Below are positions 33,845 to 42,779 of a DNA stretch of 64,000 nucleotides, piece by piece; positions within the stretch are counted from its first letter, which is position 1; each line of letters opens with the position of its first letter. The DNA comes from an uncultured Clostridia bacterium (GTDB taxonomy: Bacteria > Bacillota > Clostridia > Christensenellales > Borkfalkiaceae). Location of the stretch: the NCBI GenBank assembly GCA_947628675.1, contig CANRAR010000001.1, positions 62,001 through 126,000 on the forward strand, read 5' to 3'. The translations under genes and the position numbers were made by a program. Below the pieces are notes generated by a model. The model saw only the letters and a program-made list of their open reading frames with translations. It was not told the DNA's origin and made no database searches.

Positions 33845-34252
33845 ATGATCAAAATCTTTTGCGGACCCAAAGGCAGCGGAAAAACCAAGAGGATCATCGA
33901 TGCCGCCAATAACGCGGTGGCCATCGCCAAGGGACACCTCATCTTCATCACCGATACCAAGCGCTATATGTACGACTTAAAGCGCGAGATCCGCTTCATC
34001 GATTGCTCCGATTACGCCATCGCCGGCGAGGATGCGCTGTGCGGCTTCGTGGAGGGCGCCATCGCAGGCAACTACGACAACGAGTACGTGTTCATCGACG
34101 GCATCGCGCGCATCGCGGGCAAGAGTTTGAACGACATGGCGAAATTCTTCTACATGATGGAGAAAGTCGCCGAGATGCGCGGCCTCGAAATTTGGCTCAC
34201 GTGCAGCTGTGCCGAGGAGGAACTGCCCGACTTCGCCAAAAAATATCTGTAA
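33845..34252 (+). CDS. Small P-loop NTPase, unknown role
   Basis: 135 aa. Walker A is GPKGSGKTKRI at residues 7-17; a Walker B-like strand is EYVFIDGIARI (about 81-91). No additional domain. The RBS GGTAGGAGG is strong. It resembles short conserved ATP-binding proteins of clostridia, but the biochemical role is unknown. Possibly a nucleotide kinase-like or regulatory ATPase. Confidence 0.75.
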   Translation: MIKIFCGPKGSGKTKRIIDAANNAVAIAKGHLIFITDTKRYMYDLKREIRFIDCSDYAIAGEDALCGFVEGAIAGNYDNEYVFIDGIARIAGKSLNDMAKFFYMMEKVAEMRGLEIWLTCSCAEEELPDFAKKYL

Positions 34253-34280
34253 CCACGGCGGAAAAACGCATCGAAAGAAA

Positions 34281-34326
34281 GCGCGGCAAACGCCGCGCAT
34301 GGATCGCGCGCCCTCTATGGGCGCGC
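34281..34326 (+). promoter_or_regulatory. Two consecutive GC hairpins before thrC
   Basis: GCGCGGC-AAAC-GCCGCGC (34281-34298) and GCGCGCCC-TCTAT-GGGCGCGC (34306-34326). The second ends 14 bp before the thrC ATG, which has no clear Shine-Dalgarno. They may restrain translation or end upstream transcripts; no known riboswitch was recognised. Confidence 0.5.
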
Positions 34327-34340
34327 ATTTGGGATAATTT

Positions 34341-35831
34341 ATGATCTTTATCAGCACGAGAGGAAATCAAAAAGTGACGGGCGCGGAGGCAGTCGTCAAG
34401 GGCATCGCCGACGACGGCGGGCTCTTTGTGCCCGAAAAATTCCCGCAGGTCTCTCCCGCGGAGTTTGAAGAGATGTGCGGCATGGACTATGCCGAGCGCG
34501 CGGCGTTTATCCTCTCCAAGTACTTCGACGAGTACGACAAAGAGGAACTGCTCGCGGCGACAAGAGAGGCCTATGCGCAGTTCGAGGACGGCGACGCCGC
34601 GCCGCTTGTCCGCCTCGACAACGGAATGTATATGCTCGAACTCTTCCACGGCCCCACGTGCGCCTTCAAGGATATGGCGCTCACCGTGCTGCCGCATCTC
34701 CTCAGGAAGGGGTGCGACCTTCTCGGCATCAAGGAGAAAATTCTCATTTTGGTGGCGACGAGCGGCGATACGGGCAAGGCGGCTTTGGAGGGCTTCCGCG
34801 ACAAAGAGGGCGTCAAGATCATGGTGTTCTACCCCGAAGACGGCGTCTCCAAGATGCAGAAGTTGCAGATGTGCACGACGGACGGGGACAACGTCAATGT
34901 CGTTGCCGTGCGGGGCAATTTCGACGACTGCCAGACGGGCGTCAAGCGCATCATGAACAGCGAAACCTGCAAAACGCTGTTAAAAGAACGGGGGTATTTG
35001 CTCTCCTCCGCCAACTCCATCAACTTCGGAAGATTGGCGCCGCAGATCGCCTATTACTTCTCGGCGTACTGCGACCTCGTGACCTCCGACCAAATTACCT
35101 TCGGCGACAAGGTGGACTTCTGCGTCCCGACGGGCAACTTCGGCAACATCCTCGCCGCCTACTACGCAAAGCAGATGGGCTTGCCCGTGGGAACGCTTGT
35201 GTGCGCCTCCAATAAAAATAATGTGCTGACCGACTTCTTTGCGAGCGGCAACTACAACGCGCGGCGGCCGTTCTACAAAACAATGTCGCCCTCCATGGAT
35301 ATCCTCGTCTCCTCCAACTTGGAGAGGCTCGTATTTGAACTTTCGGGCAGGAACGCGGAAAAGACGGCGGAGCGCATGAAGGCGCTTGCGCAGGCGGGGA
35401 AGTACAGCGTGACGCCCGCAGAACTTGCCAAGACCAAGGAATTTTACGCCGACTACACCGATGAGGACGGCACCGTGGAGTGCATCTACGACTTCTTTAT
35501 GGACTACGGCTATCCCATGGACACCCACACGGGCGTTGCCATGAGCGTTGCGGAGCGGTTCGCCGAAAAGCGCAAGAAGGATGACCCCAAGGCGGAGCCC
35601 AATCCCATGGTGGTCGTCTCCACGGCGAGCCCGTACAAGTTCCCGCAGGACGTTCTGTACGCCCTCACGGGCAACGACGTGAAGGATAGTTTCAAGGGCG
35701 TGAAGCGCATTCATCTTTTGACCGCCATGAAGGTGCCCGAGAGTTTGAAGGCGATCCGCTATAAGCCGCCGCGCTTCAAGACGGTGGTGGGCGCGGATAA
35801 GATGTTTGAGGAAGTCAAAAAGTTTTTATGA
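34341..35831 (+). CDS. thrC: Threonine synthase
   Basis: 496 aa, the longer bacterial/fungal class. The N-terminus (TRGNQKVTGAEAVVKGIADD) and FHGPTCAFKDMALTVLPHL are typical; the PLP lysine is K110. Converts O-phosphohomoserine to threonine. Together with aspartate kinase (8762) and the aminotransferase (32405) it represents parts of the aspartate pathway, but they are not clustered. Confidence 0.95.
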   Translation: MIFISTRGNQKVTGAEAVVKGIADDGGLFVPEKFPQVSPAEFEEMCGMDYAERAAFILSKYFDEYDKEELLAATREAYAQFEDGDAAPLVRLDNGMYMLELFHGPTCAFKDMALTVLPHLLRKGCDLLGIKEKILILVATSGDTGKAALEGFRDKEGVKIMVFYPEDGVSKMQKLQMCTTDGDNVNVVAVRGNFDDCQTGVKRIMNSETCKTLLKERGYLLSSANSINFGRLAPQIAYYFSAYCDLVTSDQITFGDKVDFCVPTGNFGNILAAYYAKQMGLPVGTLVCASNKNNVLTDFFASGNYNARRPFYKTMSPSMDILVSSNLERLVFELSGRNAEKTAERMKALAQAGKYSVTPAELAKTKEFYADYTDEDGTVECIYDFFMDYGYPMDTHTGVAMSVAERFAEKRKKDDPKAEPNPMVVVSTASPYKFPQDVLYALTGNDVKDSFKGVKRIHLLTAMKVPESLKAIRYKPPRFKTVVGADKMFEEVKKFL

Positions 35832-35890
35832 CGCAAGTTGCGGCGCGCTTTTGCCGCGATTTGCGGGATAGATGGGGGGAAAGATGGGAA

Positions 35891-35926
35891 GCCGCCCCGC
35901 GCATTCTGCGCGGGGCGGCCGTTTTT
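35891..35926. terminator. Bidirectional terminator between thrC and LRR lipoprotein gene
   Basis: 12-bp perfect stem GCCGCCCCGCGC / GCGCGGGGCGGC, loop ATTCT, then CGTTTTTG on the plus strand. Confidence 0.85.
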
Positions 35927-35945
35927 GTTGTTCGTGGTTGGTGTA

Positions 35946-37673
35946 TCAGTCAGTTGCCGTGCGCTGCCAATAGAGGTTGGGTGCGCCGTTCGAGGTGTGC
36001 GCGAGATACTGCGCGTTCTGCTCGGGGTCGGAGAGGTTGACGGGTTCCTTGGCGTCGCCTTGCCATGTCCAGCCCGTCGGCTCGGCGAAGGTCGCGCTTT
36101 GGAGACCTTTCGTCGATCTCGAAGTCCAGAATGCCGCATGGCCGATATAGTTGAGGCTCGCGGGGAGGGTGACTTCCGTGAGGAGGGGCGTACTGTTGAA
36201 GCAATAGTCGCCGATGCTTTCGAGACAGTTCCCGAACGTAAAGGACGTGAGTTTCTCGCATTTGCTGAATGCCCCGTAGCCAAGCGCGGTCACGCCGTCC
36301 CCGAGCGTCACGGAAGTGAGGTCGAAGTCCGGCGTGTCGAACGCGTATGCATGGACGACATATTTCGAGCCGTCGGGAGCAGTTGCGGGGAGGGTGAGGT
36401 CGGCACTTTCGCCGTCGTAGCAGACGAGGTAATTTTTGCCCGTCGCAGACTTGTAGAAGAGGAAATCGTCCTTTTCCGTGAACGTGCCCATCTGCGATTT
36501 TTCAGTGACGATGACCTCGGTGTAGACGCCGAGGAAGGAAACTTCGTTCGCGGGATCCTCGGTGTGCGGTTCAAACTCGAGGTCGGAGAGGTTGCAGATC
36601 TCCGCGAGCCGTCCGCACAGTTTGAAGGCGTCCTCTCCCACCGTTTGCAGACCCGCTGGGAGGGTGATGCGGATGAGGTGGCGGCACTCGTCGAATGCTT
36701 GGTCGCCGATCTTTGTCACCGTCTCGGGAATGTCGCACTCCCGCAGGTGGGTGCAGAACCAAAACATTTTCGCGGGAATGGCGGAAAGGTTTTCGGGAAG
36801 GGTCACCTTTTCGAGCGCCTTGCATTCCTGGAATGTCCGCTCTCCCTTGACCGTTCCTCCGAATGTGCCGCGCGTAATTTCCGCCTCTTCGAGGGCGGCG
36901 CACCGATAAAATGTGTAGTCGCCGATGGTCTCGCCCGCGATCTTTGCCTTGACAAGGTTGGGGCAAGTGTAGAAGGTATAGCCGCCGATCGCGCCCGTGC
37001 AGTCGATCTCCGCCTCCTCGATGGGGCAGGGAGTCACGGTGCTATCGTCCGCCTCATAGATGAAAGTCATATCGCCGATGGACTGCGCCTTGATGAAGGC
37101 TTTCTTCACGGAGGAGGCGGCAAAAACTTCGTCGCCGAGCGTACCGCCGCCGATATAGGCGGTTTCGAGCGCCTCGTTGCCGAAGAAGGTGAAGGTCGGG
37201 ACGCTCTTCACGGTGTTGGGCACGGCGACAGTCTTGAAGTTCGCGCCCGCAAAGCGGGTCTCGGACGCCGTTTCGCCGTCGTAATATCCCTGCACTTCGA
37301 CGACCTTTTTGCCGTCGTGGTAGGCGGGAATGATGATCTTTTCCGCCGCGGTCAGGGTGGCGTTCTCCCAATCGTAGCCGACTTTGACGCCGCCCTCTAC
37401 GTCGGTGTACACGAGCCCCTCGGTGACGGGAAGTTTGTAGCCGCACACGGTGCAGGTGTTGTTTTCATTCCACACGTGGTCGCCCGCGGGGTAGTTCTTG
37501 TCCGACGTGTACATCTCCCCGTGGGTGAGATAGTCGGCCTCGCCCACGGTTTCGGGGTCGCCGCCGGGCGGGTCGCCTCCCGGGGTTTCGGGGGTCTTGG
37601 GGTCGCCGCAGGCCGTCAGAAGACAGGCGCCGAGGAGAAGGGCGAGAGCAGTGGTGAATACTCTCTTGTGCAT
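35946..37673 (-). CDS. Leucine-rich-repeat (BspA-type) surface lipoprotein
   Basis: 575 aa from ATG at 37673 with perfect AAGGAGGT upstream. A lipoprotein signal peptide ends in the lipobox LLTAC, then a Pro/Gly/Asp-rich spacer, then a CxxC segment (CTVCGYK). The main part has BspA-type leucine-rich repeats such as LPENLSAIPAKMFWFCTHLR, IGDQAFDECRHLIRITLPAG and LGYGAFSKCEKLTSFTFG. Such proteins lie on the outer face of the membrane and often mediate adhesion or glycan/protein binding. Target unknown. Confidence 0.9.
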   Translation of the reverse strand: MHKRVFTTALALLLGACLLTACGDPKTPETPGGDPPGGDPETVGEADYLTHGEMYTSDKNYPAGDHVWNENNTCTVCGYKLPVTEGLVYTDVEGGVKVGYDWENATLTAAEKIIIPAYHDGKKVVEVQGYYDGETASETRFAGANFKTVAVPNTVKSVPTFTFFGNEALETAYIGGGTLGDEVFAASSVKKAFIKAQSIGDMTFIYEADDSTVTPCPIEEAEIDCTGAIGGYTFYTCPNLVKAKIAGETIGDYTFYRCAALEEAEITRGTFGGTVKGERTFQECKALEKVTLPENLSAIPAKMFWFCTHLRECDIPETVTKIGDQAFDECRHLIRITLPAGLQTVGEDAFKLCGRLAEICNLSDLEFEPHTEDPANEVSFLGVYTEVIVTEKSQMGTFTEKDDFLFYKSATGKNYLVCYDGESADLTLPATAPDGSKYVVHAYAFDTPDFDLTSVTLGDGVTALGYGAFSKCEKLTSFTFGNCLESIGDYCFNSTPLLTEVTLPASLNYIGHAAFWTSRSTKGLQSATFAEPTGWTWQGDAKEPVNLSDPEQNAQYLAHTSNGAPNLYWQRTATD

Positions 37674-37780
37674 AGTGGTTACCTCCTTGGTATAAAAAAT
37701 TAAGGTGTATCCGCGAGGGACACACCGCAAAGGCGTCTCCCCTTGGATCTGTCACCACACAAGTTCCAATATCCGCCGGG

Positions 37781-37809
37781 GATATATAAAGAGAGATGCA
37801 CTATGCCAA
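37781..37809 (-). promoter_or_regulatory. Possible promoter and leader of the LRR lipoprotein gene
   Basis: On the minus strand: TTGGCA (37804-37809), 17 bp, TATATC (37781-37786). The leader of about 100 bases contains the hairpin GGTGTGTCC-CTCGC-GGATACACC (37703-37725). Confidence 0.5.
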
Positions 37810-37944
37810 TTTGTGCACCCGGCAAAAAAGTATGAAACTCGTGTGGTGCTTTCAGTATACACGAATTTTGTGAAAAATTCAACGATTTTGCGATTTTTTT
37901 CGCACACATTGTGCGCGATTTTTGTGACGTGTTTTGCGCCCCTC

Positions 37945-37993
37945 CCCCCTACCCCCCTCCCCGCGGCGAAACCGCGGGGAGGGGGGTAGGGGG
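37945..37993. repeat. GC hairpin, 22-bp stem
   Basis: Left arm ends in CTCCCCGCGG, loop CGAAA, right arm starts CCGCGGGGAG. Member of the same hairpin family as 10322, 45024 and 55173. Confidence 0.75.
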
Positions 37994-37999
37994 AGGGTA

Positions 38000-38215
38000 G
38001 GGGGGGAGGGGCAGTAACGGAGATAAAGGGGAAGTGCAGTAGGAAGTAGGGGCAGTAGGAGGCGGGGAGGCAGTCGGAGGTAAATGGGAGGCGCAGTAGG
38101 AGATAGGGAGATGGGAGGCAGCGGGGTAGGAGGTAGGGGGCAGGGGCAGTAGGAGGCGGGGAGGCAGTCGGAGGTAAATGGGAGGCGCAGTAGGAGATAG
38201 AGGGCGGATAGCGCC
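38000..38215. repeat. Purine-rich tract with a 58-bp direct repeat
   Basis: The plus strand is almost all G and A in short GGAGG/GGGG units. An exact 58-bp repeat occurs at 38049-38106 and 38143-38200, separated by 36 bp of similar sequence. No coding potential seen in the forward frames. Confidence 0.85.
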
Positions 38216-38272
38216 CTGCTGCGATTTCGGCAATCTTTCCGCCGATTTTCACGAAAGGGGCGCGGATAGACG

Positions 38273-38301
38273 TTGCATTTTGCGCGAGGGTGTGGTATAA
38301 T
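38273..38301 (+). promoter_or_regulatory. Promoter of trpS
   Basis: TTGCAT (38273-38278), 17 bp, TATAAT (38296-38301). The transcript would start near 38308, leaving a leader of about 15 bases. Confidence 0.75.
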
Positions 38302-38322
38302 ATGGCTAAACTGGGTTTTTAT

Positions 38323-39318
38323 ATGGAAAAGAAAGTCATGTACTCGGCGGTTCAGCCGAGCGGAAACTTAACCATCGGCAACTATTCGGGCGCCATCCGC
38401 AACTGGATCGCTATGCAGGAGGAGTACGATTGCTTCTACGCCATCGCCGACCTCCATGCCATCACGGTCAGGCAGGAGCCCGCCGAACTTCGCCGTCACA
38501 CCTTGGAACTCGCGGCGACCTATCTCGCCTGCGGGCTCGACCCCGAACGGTGCGCGCTCTATGTGCAGTCGCACGTGCCCCAACACGCCGAACTTTGCTG
38601 GGTGCTCAACACCGTCACCTATGTGGGAGAGGCCTCCCGCATGACGCAGTTCAAGGATAAATCGCAGAAACACGCCGACAACGTGAATATGGGGCTCATG
38701 GATTACCCCGTGCTCATGGCGGCGGACATCCTTCTATATCTTGCCGACTACGTGCCCGTCGGCGCAGACCAAAAACAGCACGTCGAACTCGCGCGGGACA
38801 TCGCCATCCGCTTCAACAACCGCTACGGCGAGACCTTCCGTGTGCCCGAACCTCTCATCAAAAAGGACGGCGCGAGCATCCGGTCTCTGCAAGACCCCGC
38901 AAGGAAGATGTCGAAGTCGGATGAAAACCCCAACGCCGCGGTGTTTTTGACGGACGACAGGGAGACCATTCTGCGCAAGTTCAAGCGCGCCGTCACGGAC
39001 AGCGACAATTCGATCCGCGCCGCAGAGGACAAGCCCGGCGTCACCAATCTTCTCAACATCTACGCCGCCTTCGCGGGGGGCACCGTCGAAGAGGCGGAAA
39101 GGGCGTTTGAAGGCAAGGGCTACGGGGAGTTCAAACTCGCCGTGGGGGAGACCGTCGCCGACGCCCTCGCGCCCATCCAAGCCGAGCGGAAGAGGCTGCT
39201 CGCCGACAAGGGCTATCTCACCCAAATGCTGCAAGGCGGGGCGGAGCGCGCCTTCAAAGTTGCGCGCAGGACGCTCTCCAAGGTGTACCGCAAGGTGGGA
39301 TTTTTCCAAGGAGACTGA
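38323..39318 (+). CDS. trpS: Tryptophanyl-tRNA synthetase
   Basis: 331 aa from ATG at 38323; upstream in-frame starts overlap the promoter. The HIGH-like motif is GNLTIGNYSGAI and the KMSKS motif is RKMSKSDEN. Charges tRNA-Trp. The short leader leaves no room for a T-box. The following DUF5685 gene begins one base after the stop. Confidence 0.95.
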   Translation: MEKKVMYSAVQPSGNLTIGNYSGAIRNWIAMQEEYDCFYAIADLHAITVRQEPAELRRHTLELAATYLACGLDPERCALYVQSHVPQHAELCWVLNTVTYVGEASRMTQFKDKSQKHADNVNMGLMDYPVLMAADILLYLADYVPVGADQKQHVELARDIAIRFNNRYGETFRVPEPLIKKDGASIRSLQDPARKMSKSDENPNAAVFLTDDRETILRKFKRAVTDSDNSIRAAEDKPGVTNLLNIYAAFAGGTVEEAERAFEGKGYGEFKLAVGETVADALAPIQAERKRLLADKGYLTQMLQGGAERAFKVARRTLSKVYRKVGFFQGD

Positions 39319-39319
39319 C

Positions 39320-40201
39320 GTGTTCGGGTATGTAAAATACGATCTGCCCAATCTCTTCATCAAGGACTATATGCTCTACCGCGCCCTGTACTGCGGGCTG
39401 TGCAAGAGCATCGGCAAGGCCTGCGGGCAGCGGGCGCGCATCGGGCTCACCTACGACGTGACCTTCCTCTCGGCACTCCTCCACAACATCGCGGGCATCG
39501 ACGTGAAGATCGAGCAGAAGAATTGCTTTGAACACGCCATAAGAAAGCGCCCCATCGCCGCGACCGACCCCCTCACCGAGGAACTGGGCGCGCTCAACAC
39601 CGTGCTCGCCTACTACAAACTCACCGACGACATCGAGGACGGCGGCAAGGGCAGGGGCAAGCGGCTGTGGTTCAAGAAGGGCTTCAAGCGCGCCACGAAA
39701 AACTACCCCGAACTCGTCGCCCTCGTGGAGACGTACATGGGGGAACAGGCGCGGGCGGAGAAGGAGAAAGTTGCCTCGCCCGACATCGCAGCCGACCCCA
39801 CGGCGAAGATGATGCGCGAACTTTCCGACCATCTCTTAAAGGACAAGGCGACGGCGGCGACGGGCGAACTTTTCTACGGGCTCGGCAAGTGGGTGTACCT
39901 CATCGACGCGCTCGACGACTACGAGAAGGACGCAAAGAAGCAAAACTATAACCCCTTTGTGCTCGCCTACGGGCGAAAAAGCCTTGCCGAACTCATGCAA
40001 GAGGACGGCGGCGAGATAAAATTTTTGTTCGATACGCTGTTTTTCTCCCTGCGGGAAAACCTTGCAAGCATCACGTTTTCCTTCAACCGTGACCTCACGG
40101 ATAACGTCATCTTGCGGGGCATTCCCCTCGAAACGGAGCGCGTAATGAAGGGCGAAAAGCGGCAAAAAATGCAAGAAAAAATAGAGAGCGGAGTAAAATA
40201 A
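39320..40201 (+). CDS. DUF5685 family protein
   Basis: 293 aa from GTG at 39320, with AAGGAG inside the end of trpS. The N-terminus FGYVKYDLPNLFIKDYMLYR and the double cysteine CGLCKSIGKACG are typical of DUF5685. Two acidic motifs, LTDDIEDGG and DALDDYEKD, recall the Asp-rich motifs of isoprenoid synthase folds; this is only an impression. Mostly helical, cytoplasmic. First of a set with a J-like Cys-rich protein and a membrane protein. Confidence 0.8.
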   Translation: MFGYVKYDLPNLFIKDYMLYRALYCGLCKSIGKACGQRARIGLTYDVTFLSALLHNIAGIDVKIEQKNCFEHAIRKRPIAATDPLTEELGALNTVLAYYKLTDDIEDGGKGRGKRLWFKKGFKRATKNYPELVALVETYMGEQARAEKEKVASPDIAADPTAKMMRELSDHLLKDKATAATGELFYGLGKWVYLIDALDDYEKDAKKQNYNPFVLAYGRKSLAELMQEDGGEIKFLFDTLFFSLRENLASITFSFNRDLTDNVILRGIPLETERVMKGEKRQKMQEKIESGVK

Positions 40202-40205
40202 AATC

Positions 40206-40814
40206 ATGGATCGGGAAAATTACAAAATTTTACAGGTAGAAGAGACTGCAACGGACGAAGAGATCGAGGCAAGTTATCAGCGCCTCAAAGCGCAGTACAA
40301 CGAGGATAAGTGGAAGGACGGCGAAGAGGGCAACAACGCCGCGCGGATGCTCACCAAACTCGAGGCCGCCTATCGGGAGGTCATGGACGAGCGGCGCGAG
40401 AAGAAGCAGAACACCTCGGGCGCAGATGCCTTCGAGGCGGTCGGCGAGGCCATCCGCAAGGGGGACATCGCCAAGGCGCAACAACTCCTCGACGGCTTCA
40501 ACGAGCGCAACGCCGAGTGGCACTACTTGCAGTCGGTCGTCTTCTATCGGAAGAATTGGATCAACGAGTGCAAGAAGCAACTCGAGATCGCCATGCAACT
40601 CGACCCCTCCAACGAGAAGTACCGCACGTCGTATGAAAAACTCAACAATCGTGCGCAGTATCAGCAGCAGACGGGCGGCGCCCCCAACACCAACCCCAAC
40701 CCCGCCTCGGGCGGCGAGCAGATGGGGGGCAATTGGTGCGCGACCTGCGCCTCCATGTGCTATACCTATCTCTGCGTCAACTGCCTCTTCAATCTCTGCT
40801 GCAATTGCAGATAA
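40206..40814 (+). CDS. J-domain-like protein with cysteine-rich tail
   Basis: 202 aa. Residues 1-70 look like a J-domain (NYKILQVEETATDEEIEASY ... LEAAYREVMDE), but the essential HPD is replaced by NED in QYNEDKW, so it should not stimulate DnaK normally. A TPR-like helical part follows (WHYLQSVVFYRKNWINECKK), then a Gly/Asn/Pro linker and a tail with eight cysteines in the last 26 residues (CATCASMC, CVNC, CCNC). The tail could bind metal or be a membrane-surface anchor. Its nearness to DUF5685 suggests a joint role. Confidence 0.75.
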   Translation: MDRENYKILQVEETATDEEIEASYQRLKAQYNEDKWKDGEEGNNAARMLTKLEAAYREVMDERREKKQNTSGADAFEAVGEAIRKGDIAKAQQLLDGFNERNAEWHYLQSVVFYRKNWINECKKQLEIAMQLDPSNEKYRTSYEKLNNRAQYQQQTGGAPNTNPNPASGGEQMGGNWCATCASMCYTYLCVNCLFNLCCNCR

Positions 40815-40821
40815 ATAGAAG

Positions 40822-41370
40822 ATGAAACGTCCCTCGAAGTCGTTTGAGATCGCGCTCTCCGCGATCGCCTGCGCCATCGCCGCGCTCTCGCTCACGATGG
40901 GCGCGTACGTCAACTTCATGTTGGCGGGGGGATATATCCTCGCCGTGTTCGCGCTCATGGTGCCCCTCGCCAAGGGGTTCTGGGGCGGCGCGCTCGCCGC
41001 GCACGTCGGCGCGTTTTTGCTCGCCTTTCTCTTTTGCGGGTTTTCCGTCTTTACCCTTTTGCCCTTCGCCGTGTTCTTCGGCCTGCACCCCATCGCCAAT
41101 TTCTTTCAGAAAAAATATCTCACCAAGTGGTGGCAACACCTCTTGTGCTTCCTCGGAAAGGCAATTTGGTTCGACGGCGCACTGCTCCTCATGTGGTTCA
41201 CCCTCGACGGCTTTTTGGGCTTTTCGGGCGCAACGTGGTACCCCTTTGTGGAGCAGTACCTCTACTACATCGTGTTCTTCGGCGCGAGCGCCATGTTCGC
41301 CGCCTATGATTTTCTCATCTTTCTCTGCCAACGCTCGATGGACGCCATCGTCAAGCGGATAAGGAGGTAG
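40822..41370 (+). CDS. Integral membrane protein, unknown
   Basis: 182 aa with about five hydrophobic helices and few charges until the basic end KRIRR. The layout slightly resembles substrate-binding (S) subunits of ECF transporters or MptD-type proteins, but no signature was found. It sits 7 bp after the J-like gene and 3 bp before rlmD, so it is in an operon. Confidence 0.7.
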   Translation: MKRPSKSFEIALSAIACAIAALSLTMGAYVNFMLAGGYILAVFALMVPLAKGFWGGALAAHVGAFLLAFLFCGFSVFTLLPFAVFFGLHPIANFFQKKYLTKWWQHLLCFLGKAIWFDGALLLMWFTLDGFLGFSGATWYPFVEQYLYYIVFFGASAMFAAYDFLIFLCQRSMDAIVKRIRR

Positions 41371-41373
41371 CGT

Positions 41374-42768
41374 ATGCAAAAGAACGATGTTCTCACGGTG
41401 GAAGCCGTCGCCATGGGTACGCAGGGCGAGGGCATTGCGCGCAGTGACGGCATGACGCTCTTCATCCCCTATATGCTCCCCGGGGAACGCGCCACGGTGC
41501 GCGTTTTGAAGGTGCAGGGAAACGTTGCCTACGCCAAGATGGAGGAACTCATCACGCCCGCGGAGGACAGGGTGCGCCCCCGTTGCCCCGTCTTTTACCG
41601 TTGCGGCGGCTGCCAACTGCAACATATCCGCTACCGCCCGCAACTGCGCATCAAGACGGAACTCGTGCGCGATACCTTGAAGAAGATTGGCGGGCTCGAC
41701 GCCGAGGTCTCCCCCTGCATCCGCAGCGAGAAGGACTACGGCTACCGCAACAAGTTGCAGATGCCCATCGGGCGTCAGAACGAGAAAAACGTCGTCGGCT
41801 TTTTCGCCGAGCGGACGCACCGCATCGTGGAGACGGAGGAGTGTCCCATCCACCCCGCGTGGTCGAAGGAGGTCATCGCGGCGCTCCACGGGTTCATGGA
41901 GAAGTGCGGGCTGGACGGCTACGACGAGGAGACGGGCAAGGGGCAACTGCGGCATATCGTCGTGCGCGAGATCAAAAAGAAGTTCATCGTCACCCTCGTC
42001 TCCACCGAGCGGGAGATCAAGGGCATCGACTATTTCCTCTTCTTGCTCGATAAAATTTTCCCCGAATACAGTTTTTATCTCAACTACAACCCCGCCAAGA
42101 CCAACGTCATCTTCGGGAAGGAGTTCACCCTTCTCAAGGGCAAGGGCTTTTACGAGAGTTCGGATGACGGCATCGTGTTCGAGGCGGGGGTGCAGACCTT
42201 TTTGCAGGTCAACGACAACGTGCGCGGCAAACTCTACGAGAGCATCGTCTCCCTCGCCGAGGGAAGTACGGCTGTCGATTGCTACGCGGGCGGGGGGCTG
42301 CTCACCGCCATGCTCGCAAAGAAGTGCGGCAGGGCGTACGGCATCGAAGTCGTCCCCGAGGCGACCGCCTACGCCGACCGTTTGCGCGACAGGAACGGCT
42401 TGCAGGAGAAAATGTTCAACCTCTGCGGCAAGGTGGAGGAGGAACTCGCCGCCGTCCTCGCGCGCGAAAAGCCCGCAACCGTCGTCCTCGATCCCCCCAG
42501 AAGCGGCGTGGAGCGCAGCGTTTTGCACCTTTTAAGGGAGAGCGGCGTGGGGCGCATCCTCATGGTCTCGTGCAACCCCGCAACGCTCGCGCGCGACCTC
42601 GGCATTCTCGCGGGGTCTCTTCAGGAGATGGAGAAGGGCGAACTCGTCAAGTGCGAAAAATATGACCCCATATATGCAATTTCCCTCGTTCAGCCCTTCG
42701 ATATGTTCCCGCAGACCAAGCACGTGGAGACGCTCGTCTCGCTGGAAAGGGTGCACAAGGCGGAATAG
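41374..42768 (+). CDS. 23S rRNA (uracil-C5)-methyltransferase, RlmD/TrmA family
   Basis: 464 aa. N-terminal TRAM domain (VEAVAMGTQGEGIARSDG), an iron-sulfur cysteine set with CPVFYRCGGCQLQHI plus a later Cys, and a C-terminal SAM domain with VDCYAGGGLLTAMLA, LDPPRSGVERSVL and the catalytic nucleophile in VSCNPATLARDL. Methylates uracil in rRNA (or tRNA). Exact site not predictable. Confidence 0.93.
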   Translation: MQKNDVLTVEAVAMGTQGEGIARSDGMTLFIPYMLPGERATVRVLKVQGNVAYAKMEELITPAEDRVRPRCPVFYRCGGCQLQHIRYRPQLRIKTELVRDTLKKIGGLDAEVSPCIRSEKDYGYRNKLQMPIGRQNEKNVVGFFAERTHRIVETEECPIHPAWSKEVIAALHGFMEKCGLDGYDEETGKGQLRHIVVREIKKKFIVTLVSTEREIKGIDYFLFLLDKIFPEYSFYLNYNPAKTNVIFGKEFTLLKGKGFYESSDDGIVFEAGVQTFLQVNDNVRGKLYESIVSLAEGSTAVDCYAGGGLLTAMLAKKCGRAYGIEVVPEATAYADRLRDRNGLQEKMFNLCGKVEEELAAVLAREKPATVVLDPPRSGVERSVLHLLRESGVGRILMVSCNPATLARDLGILAGSLQEMEKGELVKCEKYDPIYAISLVQPFDMFPQTKHVETLVSLERVHKAE

Positions 42769-42779
42769 CGGCAGATCAT

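Noticed and set aside
38049..38200. CRISPR-like spaced repeat
   Set aside because: Only two copies of 58 bp, purine-rich, with spacer of similar composition and no cas genes.
38302..38340. T-box riboswitch before trpS
   Set aside because: The promoter ends at 38301, leaving about 15 bases of leader, too short for a T-box.
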